From: a bacterium
GTDB taxonomy: Bacteria; Cyanobacteriota; Vampirovibrionia; Gastranaerophilales; Gastranaerophilaceae
Length of the DNA: 62,149 nt
Direction: 5' to 3'
Assembly: GCA_017470815.1 (NCBI GenBank)
Contig: JAFUXT010000042.1
Span: forward strand, 1 to 62,149
Below, piece after piece: positions 52,786 through 60,448 of this stretch. Under the pieces are notes generated by a model. That model saw only the letters and a program-made list of their open reading frames with translations, was not told where the DNA came from and searched no databases. The position numbers were made by a program, and so were the translations under genes. Numbering within the stretch: position 1 is the stretch's first letter; each line of letters starts with the position of its first letter.

Positions 52786-53523
52786 TTAGTACAATGTCGT
52801 TTTAGGTTTACCAATTTTTGCGTCAAATACCTCTTTAATCTGTATATGAGTATTATTCTTCCACTTAGTATCACCGCTAACCAGGTCAATTATTTTTTGA
52901 GCGGAGTCATCATCAAGCATTATTTGACGCAAAGTAGTTCCATTTTCCCGTCTATCTGGTCCCAATATACTCTCTAACGTTATAACACTACAAAAACTGT
53001 CTTTACCCAAATTATGATAAATAAATGTCTGAACTTCAGGAGGATGCGCTCCGGCATCGACAGAACCTACAGAACCGTCTTTTATAAAATATATATGATT
53101 AATTTTATTATTACTTGAACGCGGAGCCGTAAATACCATATGATAATTTGCTCCGTTACCTTTCGCAACCATATTTAACTTAATATCTTGATTTTCCCCT
53201 CTAAACATTGCCCAGCCAAACGGGGCATCGGATTGTTGTGCTTCTTCGACTTCAGGTGCGATTACATAAGTTGATTTTTCTTCTGATTTTGTTTCAGGGG
53301 CAAGCATTACAACTTTATTCGGATTATCCGCTTCAGGCATTGTAGGAATTTTACTGTTCAATGTCGCAGGATTCATTGCAAGTAACACTATTACAGGCAC
53401 TTTTGCAAAATCAGATGCTCTGTTTGAACTCTCCGCAGGCACATTTTCATGCACTCTTTGCTTTTCACCAAACGAAAAGTTATTATTTCTAAAACCTAAA
53501 TTACTGACCGCTTCTACTTTCAT
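52786..53523 (-). CDS. Protein with N-terminal FGEK motif and hydrophobic segment
   Basis: 245 residues opening MKVEAVSNLGFRNNNFSFGEK: Asn-rich followed by FGEK, like the FGAK openings elsewhere. After ~20 more residues comes a hydrophobic stretch (KVPVIVLLAMNPATLNSK), too late and too weak for a normal signal peptide but possibly a membrane or export segment. The mature part is Asn/Asp-rich with YHMVFTAPRSSNNK and VQTFIYHNLGKDSF, of unknown fold. It may belong to a paralogous family sharing the first ~60 residues. AAGGGG precedes the start. Confidence 0.65.
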   Translation of the reverse strand: MKVEAVSNLGFRNNNFSFGEKQRVHENVPAESSNRASDFAKVPVIVLLAMNPATLNSKIPTMPEADNPNKVVMLAPETKSEEKSTYVIAPEVEEAQQSDAPFGWAMFRGENQDIKLNMVAKGNGANYHMVFTAPRSSNNKINHIYFIKDGSVGSVDAGAHPPEVQTFIYHNLGKDSFCSVITLESILGPDRRENGTTLRQIMLDDDSAQKIIDLVSGDTKWKNNTHIQIKEVFDAKIGKPKTTLY

Positions 53524-53698
53524 CTTTTTAACCCCTTTATTCTTTTATATTCTTCGGATTGAAGTCCTCAGAATAACAACTATTGATTATATCAGTCGTT
53601 GCGACTTTTGTAAATTAGTATATACAAATTTCATATATCTTTACGATATCCTGACCATAAGATTATAAAACACAAAATTAAAATTTTTTGCTACTTTG

Positions 53699-55237
53699 TT
53701 AAAGATTAATAAGTCGTTCGCACTCTTTTATTAAAAACTCTTTACCCGGTTTTGTTTCAATAAAATCCCACGGCAAAATCTTGTCATAGGCATAATTTTG
53801 GGTAACATAATAATCTGTATCAATTTTCAAATCTTTAGCACTCTTTTTGAATGAACCAAGTTTTCCGCCCTGTTTGTAAACTTCAATAATAAAATCTGTT
53901 AAATTTTCGTCTCCTCTCGAAAGCAAAGCCTGCCAATAATCCCATTTTGCGCTTGATATTACCGCCTGAATTCCAAGTTTATGCAACTCTTTGCGCAAAT
54001 AATCGGATTTTTTCTCAAGTGTTTTTTCATCCTCTCTGCCAAACCACTGAAACGGAGTATTTGCCTTTGGTACAAATGTTGAAAAACCAAACGAAATGTT
54101 AAAACCTTTAAACTTTTCCTTAATTCGTTTTGATAAATTTACAATTTCTTCAATATCTTCCCATGTTTCAGTCGGCAGACCTATCATTCCGTAAAATTTT
54201 ATTCCTTTAAGTCCGCAATTTTTTGCAACCTCAACTGCTTTAAATATTTGTTCTTCCGTTAAGTGTTTATTTATTACCCGTCTTAACCTTTCGCTCCCTG
54301 CTTCAATTGCAAGAGTAAGATTCTTTTGTCCCGCATCAACAAGAGTTTGGACTATTTCAGGTGTGAATGAATCCACTCTTAAAGATGAAATTCCCATTTC
54401 AATTTTTTTACCGTTTTTAATTTTTTCTCCGACATAAGTGCAAATTTTGTTAAAATCAGGATGTGCAGTGATTTGTGCGCCTAACAGGGCAATTTTGTTT
54501 GTATATTTGAGTCCTAAATCTATGGTTTCAATAATTTTTTCATAGTCCACAAAGCGAATAGGCATATTCATGTAAGACGCAAGGCAAAAACCGCACCGAT
54601 TTGCGCATCCTCTTTCGACTTCAAGTATAAAAGTGTTTTTGAAAAACGCATTTTCACTGATTATCGGTGTATAAATGCACTCTGATAACCGCTTTGTAAC
54701 TTTTTTAACTTTATCACTTATCCTTGGAACATATATTCCGTCCATTTTTGAAAGTTGTTCAAGTTTTTGCGATTTTGTAAGATTTTTATTTTCAACGCAA
54801 AATCTGACAACATCAAGGTTTATGTCCTCACCATCACCAATTACCAAAAAATCAAAAATATTTTTATACGGTTCAGGGTTTGATGTAACAACAGGACCAC
54901 CTGCAAAAATCAAAGGTACACTTTCATCTCTGTCACAGGATTTAAACGGAAATTTATTTTTATCAAGAAAAGATAATATATGCATAAAATCCATGTCAAA
55001 AGTAAAAGAAAAGCCGATTAAATCAACTTTATCACGCATAATTTGTGTAGTTTTTGAATCCGAATAAACCCGTTCAATATTAACATCATTCATCATATCA
55101 ATTGCACGATAAAGCCATAAATATCCTAATGACGACAAAGCAAACGACTCAGGTCCGGGGAAAACAAACCACATATTAAAATCGTAATTTTTATTTATAT
55201 TTCGCTCATATAAGAATTTTTCAGACGGATAATTCAA
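53699..55237 (-). CDS. Radical SAM protein with B12-binding-like N-domain
   Basis: 512 residues. The N-terminal part (DLIGFSFTFDMDFMHIL, LIFAGGPVVTSNPEP, VIGDGEDI) fits the cobalamin-binding domain of B12/radical SAM proteins. The radical SAM core has Cys211, Cys215 and Cys218 in ERGCANRCGFCLA, then EAGSERLRRVINKHL and FYGMIGLPTE. It resembles the TIGR03960-like group often paired with a DUF2344 protein and linked to tRNA/rRNA or envelope work; that partner is not adjacent here. The reaction is unknown. Confidence 0.88.
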   Translation of the reverse strand: MNYPSEKFLYERNINKNYDFNMWFVFPGPESFALSSLGYLWLYRAIDMMNDVNIERVYSDSKTTQIMRDKVDLIGFSFTFDMDFMHILSFLDKNKFPFKSCDRDESVPLIFAGGPVVTSNPEPYKNIFDFLVIGDGEDINLDVVRFCVENKNLTKSQKLEQLSKMDGIYVPRISDKVKKVTKRLSECIYTPIISENAFFKNTFILEVERGCANRCGFCLASYMNMPIRFVDYEKIIETIDLGLKYTNKIALLGAQITAHPDFNKICTYVGEKIKNGKKIEMGISSLRVDSFTPEIVQTLVDAGQKNLTLAIEAGSERLRRVINKHLTEEQIFKAVEVAKNCGLKGIKFYGMIGLPTETWEDIEEIVNLSKRIKEKFKGFNISFGFSTFVPKANTPFQWFGREDEKTLEKKSDYLRKELHKLGIQAVISSAKWDYWQALLSRGDENLTDFIIEVYKQGGKLGSFKKSAKDLKIDTDYYVTQNYAYDKILPWDFIETKPGKEFLIKECERLINL

Positions 55238-55406
55238 ATTCGGACTCCAAAAATTACAAAATAATTATAACATGAAAGTTTAAAGTTTATTTTGTTTGTG
55301 GTAGGATTTATTTGTCTTTACAAAGATAAATCTATATTTCGTAAACTCAACTTGGTTTTCAACCCTCTCACCTACGGCGAGGGATAATAAAAGAAAGAGG
55401 TAAAAT

Positions 55407-56066
55407 ATGCAAGCCCGCAGAGCAGCAAGAGAATTAGCATTCATACTATTTTCACAATTTGATGAAAAGATTTCAAATTACACAAAAGAAAATATGGATG
55501 ACATTATAATAAAATCTATCAGACTTTTAATCAGCAGTTCTAACGAAGAACTAAAAACATCTTTAGGCTCTCTTATTGATATGAAAAACCGAATTGAAGA
55601 TTACGAAGCAGAACATGACACAAATCTGAACAGACCTATGGGGGCTGCAAATATAGCAGTACCAATGGTAATGACATCTGAAATGGTTGAAAAAATTGAT
55701 TCCATGATTGATGTTGCCGAAAAAGCAATTTTAGGACTTGAAATAGCCGAATTTACCACACTTGATTCTCAGCCTGAAGTTAAAGATTTTGCAGTAAAAA
55801 TAGCACAAACCTACAGAGATAACAGTGACAAAATTGATCAAATTATCAGAGATTATGCAAAAGGCTGGGATTTTGACAGATTGGTCAAAATGGACAAAGA
55901 CATTTTGCGCATTTCAATTTGTGAACTTTTATTCATAAAAGAATCTCCAATGAAAGTGGTTGTTGATGAGGCAGTTGAACTTGCCAAAAAATATTCAACA
56001 GATGATTCCGCCTCATTTGTTAACGGAATTTTAGCAAAAGTCATTGTTGATAACGGGATAAAATAA
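55407..56066 (+). CDS. nusB: Transcription antitermination protein NusB
   Basis: 219 residues, longer than the ~140 of E. coli NusB because of an insert in the first half. The family N-terminus ARRAARELAFILFSQFDEK and C-terminus DRLVKMDKDILRISICELLF, KVVVDEAVELAKKYSTDDS and FVNGILAKV are clear. Cyanobacterial NusB proteins also have such an insert. NusB binds boxA in rRNA leaders with NusE. AAAGAGG precedes the ATG. Confidence 0.94.
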   Translation: MQARRAARELAFILFSQFDEKISNYTKENMDDIIIKSIRLLISSSNEELKTSLGSLIDMKNRIEDYEAEHDTNLNRPMGAANIAVPMVMTSEMVEKIDSMIDVAEKAILGLEIAEFTTLDSQPEVKDFAVKIAQTYRDNSDKIDQIIRDYAKGWDFDRLVKMDKDILRISICELLFIKESPMKVVVDEAVELAKKYSTDDSASFVNGILAKVIVDNGIK

Positions 56067-56158
56067 GTATTTATATTGTGTTGTTGTAAACATTATTAAC
56101 CTGCACCATTTTCAATAAACGTACGCAACACAGTACTATTTTATTGCCATATTGCATG

Positions 56159-56650
56159 CTATTCCATTAATTTATATTCCATTATATAATCATCCATAAC
56201 AAAACCGCTGCCAATATCTGTCACAACAGCGTTGACAATTTCAAATCCCCATTTTTTGTACGCATTTATACTTTTTTCGTTTCCTTTATTAACGGTTAAC
56301 AAAATTTTATTATATTTCTGAATTTTTGCGCACTCTTTTATAAAAGTAAAAGTCTTTGTGCCTATTCCTTTATGGCGAACTTCTTTTTTAAGGTAAAATT
56401 TTGACAAGAACAAATAATCTTCCTTATATGAAAGACCAATATAGCCAACCATTTCACGATTAAAATAGATATAATAGTATGTATAGTTTTCATTTTGAAT
56501 TTGATTTTCGATTGCTTCCCGAGACTGAAATTTTTCAACCATATAATCAATCTGCGCATCAGACAGGTATTCTTTCCAATATTCATGCCAAATTTGAGAT
56601 GACAATGTGACAAGTTTATCAATATTAACTGCTTTTTCGTATTTAATCAT
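56159..56650 (-). CDS. GNAT-family N-acetyltransferase
   Basis: 163 residues from ATG 56650, which has GGAGG seven bases upstream; a longer frame reaching 56716 lies inside nadK and is unlikely. The acetyl-CoA loop is RHKGIGTKTFTFIKE, with the preceding strand FLSKFYLKKEV, and KSINAYKKWGFEIV is the family C-terminal strand. The substrate is unknown. It overlaps nadK by eight bases, so translation is probably coupled. Confidence 0.85.
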   Translation of the reverse strand: MIKYEKAVNIDKLVTLSSQIWHEYWKEYLSDAQIDYMVEKFQSREAIENQIQNENYTYYYIYFNREMVGYIGLSYKEDYLFLSKFYLKKEVRHKGIGTKTFTFIKECAKIQKYNKILLTVNKGNEKSINAYKKWGFEIVNAVVTDIGSGFVMDDYIMEYKLME

Positions 56651-57440
56651 TCGACACCTCCTTAGAAGGCTTAATTCCCCAATGAAGTTTGTTTCGTAAT
56701 ACCGAATAAAAATCATTTCCGCTTAACAGAACAAGTTTTGCACTAAATTCAGATTTATTTATTAAAATATCGTCATTAGAATTAAATACCTCCTGTCCGT
56801 CAGCACTTATACAGTATTTTTGACCTTTAACTTTTATCTTTGATGAGGAAGGTACAACAATAGGTCTTGCGCTAAATGTATGCGGACAAATCGGAACAAT
56901 TTCCAAAACATCAGAGTCAGGGGCTAATACAGGACCGCCGGAAGCCATACCATAGGCAGTCGAACCTGTCGGAGTAGAAATTATAAGTCCGTCGGCAAAA
57001 TATTCACAAACAAATTTGCCGTCAATTTCAAGTGAAAAATTTGCTGCACGCGAAGATTCAATCCCTTTAATAACAAAATCGTTTAATGCGGTATAGTCGC
57101 CACATTCAAGCATTGTACGGGTTTCAATTTTGTAATCTTCTTGCATTATTTTTTCAAGTGCATTTTCTAAATCACGAACAGAAGCCTGAGAAAGAAATCC
57201 CAAATGTCCAAGATTTATCCCAAACACAGGCACATTAAGCTTTGAATAAAATCTTGCAGTTTTTAAAATTGTTCCATCTCCGCCTATGACAAATACAAAA
57301 TCACATCCGGAGAGCAAATCATCAACACTAAAAACGCTGAATTTTGCGCTAAAAAGACTTAGCAGATTTTTTAACGTTTCAACTATACTTAAATAGCCGG
57401 AAATCTCTGAATTATAACAAATACCATAGTGATTTTTCAT
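56643..57440 (-). CDS. nadK: NAD kinase
   Basis: Phosphorylates NAD to NADP. 265 residues. GGDGT (53-57) with Asp55, INLGHLGFLS, NDFVIKG and the ribose motif TPTGSTAYGMASGGPVLAP are all intact; RPIVVPSSSKIKV is the C-terminal strand pair. It overlaps the GNAT gene downstream. Confidence 0.97.
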   Translation of the reverse strand: MKNHYGICYNSEISGYLSIVETLKNLLSLFSAKFSVFSVDDLLSGCDFVFVIGGDGTILKTARFYSKLNVPVFGINLGHLGFLSQASVRDLENALEKIMQEDYKIETRTMLECGDYTALNDFVIKGIESSRAANFSLEIDGKFVCEYFADGLIISTPTGSTAYGMASGGPVLAPDSDVLEIVPICPHTFSARPIVVPSSSKIKVKGQKYCISADGQEVFNSNDDILINKSEFSAKLVLLSGNDFYSVLRNKLHWGIKPSKEVSND

Positions 57441-57487
57441 ACATTCAGTTTATACCAAATAAATAAAAAAAGTAATAGAATATAATA

Positions 57488-57742
57488 ATGAATGAAAAAT
57501 TTTATGTATATATACTCCTGACTGAAGATGATACCTTATATTGCGGATATACAGATAATGTAGAAAAACGCTTTGAACTTCACAAATCAGGCAAAGGTGC
57601 AAAATACACAAGAGCGCATAAACCATTAAAAATAGTTTATACAAAGGAATTTTCTTCAAAATCTGAGGCACAGAAAGAAGAATATAGAATCAAACATAAA
57701 TTGACCAAAAAGCAAAAGTTACAGTTAATAAACATAAACTAA
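57488..57742 (+). CDS. GIY-YIG domain protein (YhbQ/UPF0213-like)
   Basis: 84 residues: FYVYILLTEDDTLYCGYTDN carries the GIY-like (VYI) and YIG-like (YCG) strands, then the Arg-containing VEKRFELHKSGKGAKYTRAHK and SEAQKEEYRIK with the catalytic Glu. Small stand-alone GIY-YIG proteins are probable nucleases of DNA or RNA repair. The ATG is divergent from nadK. Confidence 0.9.
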   Translation: MNEKFYVYILLTEDDTLYCGYTDNVEKRFELHKSGKGAKYTRAHKPLKIVYTKEFSSKSEAQKEEYRIKHKLTKKQKLQLININ

Positions 57743-57771
57743 TTTTTGCTATCATAAAAGATTAAATTATA

Positions 57772-57811
57772 GCAAGAAGCCCCAAAGTATTGATACTTTT
57801 GGGCTTCTTGC
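57772..57811. repeat. Long near-perfect hairpin without a T run
   Basis: GCAAGAAGCCCCAAAGTAT and ATACTTTTGGGCTTCTTGC, 19-base arms with one C/T mismatch and a two-base centre. No U-tract follows, so it is not a standard terminator. It sits exactly where recognisable phage-tail coding sequence begins. Confidence 0.7.
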
Positions 57812-58070
57812 ATCTGTTGAAGCAGTTGATACAAACAAAAATAATAATTTATCCCAACTTGCAATAAATAAACTCGACCAATTAAACAAAGAAAAAGAAG
57901 AAATAAGTTTTTCGATGTTGGGCAATTATAAAATCAGCAAAGGAAAAATTATACAACCAAACATCAATGAATATAATTTAACTGATACATATTTAATCAA
58001 CAAAGTCTCTCATACAATAAATGAGAAAAAAGAAGTTGTAAAAATGACAGTAACAAAATATGAACGCTAA
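57812..58070 (+). pseudogene. C-terminal fragment of a phage tail protein (XkdQ/YqbQ, gpD-like)
   Basis: About 86 codons open in one frame up to TAA at 58068-58070, with no start codon near the 5' end; the frame extends back to 57738 through the hairpin. The reading ...FSMLGNYKISKGKIIQP, then TDTYLINKVSHTINEKKEVV and KMTVTKYER, resembles the C-terminus of PBSX XkdQ / gpD baseplate hub proteins, which end with a conserved 'Y.I..VSHTI...K.' strand pair. A DUF2577 (XkdR-like) gene follows 360 bases on, as in PBSX-type tail operons. The rest of the gene is missing. Confidence 0.6.
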
Positions 58071-58348
58071 TTACTCACTATAGGTAATTCGTCGTAAGAT
58101 TTACTGTTTAAATCATAAGGGACTGTCACTTCATAATAATATGCGTTCATAGGGCATATATCAATGTAATGAGTATCATCAATTTTTTTATTACATTTTT
58201 TATGGTAATTATCCTCAAGTTGTTTTCTTAGTTGAATATTATAAGATGTATCGTAAACTGTCGGTTTTTTACCTGTATAATTCGGAGTAGCAAAGGCAAC
58301 ATTTGCAGTTAATAAAAGTATTAAAGATGTAATCAATATGCGTTTCAT
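58067..58348 (-). CDS. Small secreted protein, 93 residues
   Basis: Signal peptide MKRILITSLILLLTANVAFA, cleavage before TPNY. Mature part ~73 residues with two Cys (HKKCNKKID and IDICPMNAYYYEVTVPYDLN), possibly one disulfide. AAGGAG precedes the ATG. It lies inside the phage-tail remnant on the opposite strand; its stop overlaps the tail fragment stop by four bases. Function unknown. Confidence 0.65.
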   Translation of the reverse strand: MKRILITSLILLLTANVAFATPNYTGKKPTVYDTSYNIQLRKQLEDNYHKKCNKKIDDTHYIDICPMNAYYYEVTVPYDLNSKSYDELPIVSN

Positions 58349-58427
58349 AAAAACTCCTTACATATATTATAACGCATATCACAGCAAAATTGTTCATTCT
58401 ATCGTATAAACATGAAGAAATATTAAA

Positions 58428-58880
58428 ATGAGTAATGACAAAAGAGATTTAGTTTCGGTAATGAAAAGGCACTTAAAACAGTGCCAAAATCCGGCAGATT
58501 TGAAGCCTGTAATTGTCGGTAAAGTTGAAAAACTTGACCCGATAATTGTTTCAACCCATGAGGGCAAAGCGCTATGGGTTGAAAATGAGGAGTTATTTAT
58601 ATCCGAATGGTTCAAATTCAGATGTAATATCGACAAGACTAAAAGTTTGAGTGAGAGTGTACCGTCTGAATTGAGTTCAGCAAAGCAAATAAATGAAGTT
58701 CATTCGTACACCGGTACAGGTTGTCAGATGCCTGATTCAATAACTCATTTGGCATCTGCAATAAATTACATCAACGGGGAGTTACTTTCTTTAAAGTGTG
58801 AACTCAAAATCGGGGATTTGGTAATTTTAGGTTCGCTCGAACAGACAGACAGATATATTTTGTTAGATAAAGTTTTATAG
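58428..58880 (+). CDS. DUF2577 (XkdR-like) phage tail protein
   Basis: 150 residues. VIVGKVEKLDPIIVSTHEGKA, an OB-like N-terminus, and LKIGDLVILGSLEQTDRYILLDKVL at the end match the PBSX XkdR (DUF2577) layout of baseplate proteins; the middle (SYTGTGCQMPDS, ASAINYINGELL) is family-specific. It is the only intact-looking gene of the tail remnant, flanked by an XkdQ-like fragment and an N-terminal fragment. It may be a surviving domesticated gene. Confidence 0.65.
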   Translation: MSNDKRDLVSVMKRHLKQCQNPADLKPVIVGKVEKLDPIIVSTHEGKALWVENEELFISEWFKFRCNIDKTKSLSESVPSELSSAKQINEVHSYTGTGCQMPDSITHLASAINYINGELLSLKCELKIGDLVILGSLEQTDRYILLDKVL

Positions 58881-58881
58881 G

Positions 58882-59065
58882 GTGAATGGTGAATCTTAAT
58901 GGTGAATCGTGAATCGTGAAAAGTGAATAGACCTTTACGGGTTTAGTGGTTGTAAAATGTGCTTTAGCACCGATAACGACTATTCACCATTCACTACTCA
59001 CAACTCACTTAAAACACAACTCACTACTCACTATTCACTTAAAAACACTATTCACAACTCACTTA
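58882..59065. repeat. Low-complexity array of GTGAAT / ATTCAC units, inverted halves
   Basis: The left half (58882-58930) has repeated GTGAATC/GTGAATG units. After about 45 bases of unique sequence, the right half (58979-59065) has the complementary ATTCAC/ACTCAC units, some in tandem with CACTTAAAACAC. The halves can pair into long imperfect hairpins. No coding function is seen in this 200-base stretch. Confidence 0.7.
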
Positions 59066-59078
59066 AGAGGTAGAATAA

Positions 59079-59165
59079 ATGTTTCCGCAAACAAATACGA
59101 CAACTGAAGAAACAACGGCAAACAGCGTAATCTCTGACGGTGAACAGATTTACAAAACAATCTGA
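59079..59165 (+). pseudogene. Short N-terminal fragment, possibly XkdS-like (DUF2634) phage gene
   Basis: An ATG 59079 with AAGAGG upstream reads MFPQTNTTTEETTANSVISD and stops at TGA 59163-59165 after 28 codons. By position (after the DUF2577 gene) it could be the start of an XkdS-like tail gene, truncated where the convergent porin gene begins. The match is too short to be sure. Confidence 0.35.
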
Positions 59166-60388
59166 GTACCTAAAATTATGCGCTGGCTATCCGGAGCATT
59201 ATCATTTTGACAAAATACATAATTAAGAATTAACCTTAGAGCCTGTCCTTTAATAAACCAGTTTACTCCTGCGGTGTACTCTCTTTTTGTATCACCTGAG
59301 ACAGTTCTGTCGGGGTCAAATTGATCTATTCTGCCTATAATTTGCAGGTACGGTTTAATTTTCCAGCCTAAAGTGTATGCAAAGCCCCCGGCCTGCTTGT
59401 TACTTAAGCCCGCACCGCCATTGTAACCGTCAGCAATTGATGCTTCAAAATTTGTCCATAATCGTTTGTGCTTATAACCAACATAGACAGTCCCAACAGT
59501 ATAATTAAAATCATTATGCCCTGCATTCAAACCACCACCGACTGTAAGTTTACCCCACTTGCCGTCATTGGAACCAAAAGGTTTTAAATTAACCCAGCCG
59601 ATAAAATCTATCCCCGGCATACCGCTTGTAAAAGTTCTGCCTGATGAGCCTAAAGAAAGGCTGTAATCCGCATGTTCAAAATTACCTATCAATTTAACAG
59701 ATGTCGTTCTTAAATTACCAAAATTTCTTGCAATTTGAGAACGATTTACAAATGGCAGTGTATATGTACTGCTTCCGCCCTCAACACCAACCTGACCTCT
59801 TGCACGCCCAACTTGAATTTTGTGATGCGGGATTTTGTTATAGGTAACATACAGGTCAGATAAAACATTATCTAAATAACTCTTACCCTCTTGCGGTATA
59901 GGCATTAAACTTAATCTGTAATCAATTGTTTTATCCTTTGTTGTCCCGAAAAAACCGACTTCAGTTGTTAATTCATCATATTTGGTTGAATAACTGTGAG
60001 GATTGAACAAGGCTGACAAAGAACTTCTGTTTGTTGCGAAAAATTCTATACTGCCGCCATCTTTAAACTTATGAGTTAACACATCTTTTAACAAATACGA
60101 GGGAATATCAGTTCTTGTTATTTGTGTTTTAAAAATTTTTTGTGCTAATGTTTCCTCTTTATACTCTTTTTGAGGGGTTTTGCTTGCCTTTTCAGAAATT
60201 TTGAACAACATTTCTCCACTATCGGTTGCATTTTCCTGAGAATAAATATCGTTATCGTCATCAATAGTAACCTCATCAACCTGCGGAGTACTAAGAAGTT
60301 CTTGGGTTAAATATTCATTTTCCGCTTTTGCAAAATTTTGGGGCAAAATTAATACAATAAAAAATATAATCGGCAAAATTCGTTTCAT
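59150..60388 (-). CDS. Outer-membrane beta-barrel porin-like protein
   Basis: 412 residues. Signal peptide MKRILPIIFFIVLILPQNFA, an acidic disordered segment (~25-90), then alternating beta strands: GGSIEFFATNRSS, YRLSLMPIPQEGKSY, YSLSLGSSGRTF, TVGGGLNAGHNDFNY, YLQIIGRIDQFDPD. The C-terminus ends RIILGTQIVL, alternating and hydrophobic as barrels do. Resembles phosphate-selective/OprP-type porins or COG3746-like proteins. AGAAAT precedes the ATG. The 3' end has displaced the fragment at 59079. Confidence 0.75.
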   Translation of the reverse strand: MKRILPIIFFIVLILPQNFAKAENEYLTQELLSTPQVDEVTIDDDNDIYSQENATDSGEMLFKISEKASKTPQKEYKEETLAQKIFKTQITRTDIPSYLLKDVLTHKFKDGGSIEFFATNRSSLSALFNPHSYSTKYDELTTEVGFFGTTKDKTIDYRLSLMPIPQEGKSYLDNVLSDLYVTYNKIPHHKIQVGRARGQVGVEGGSSTYTLPFVNRSQIARNFGNLRTTSVKLIGNFEHADYSLSLGSSGRTFTSGMPGIDFIGWVNLKPFGSNDGKWGKLTVGGGLNAGHNDFNYTVGTVYVGYKHKRLWTNFEASIADGYNGGAGLSNKQAGGFAYTLGWKIKPYLQIIGRIDQFDPDRTVSGDTKREYTAGVNWFIKGQALRLILNYVFCQNDNAPDSQRIILGTQIVL

Positions 60389-60448
60389 TTCTTAATTATA
60401 TCATGCAATTTTGTAGAATTTGTCATTTTTTTATTGTATATTTTTGCT

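Noticed and set aside
54675..55067. A 130-codon plus-strand frame
   Set aside because: Antisense to the radical SAM gene, which has its full CxxxCxxC motif on the other strand.
58882..59065. GTGAAT/ATTCAC array as a CRISPR or a gene
   Set aside because: Units are too short and irregular, and all frames are broken by stops or low complexity.
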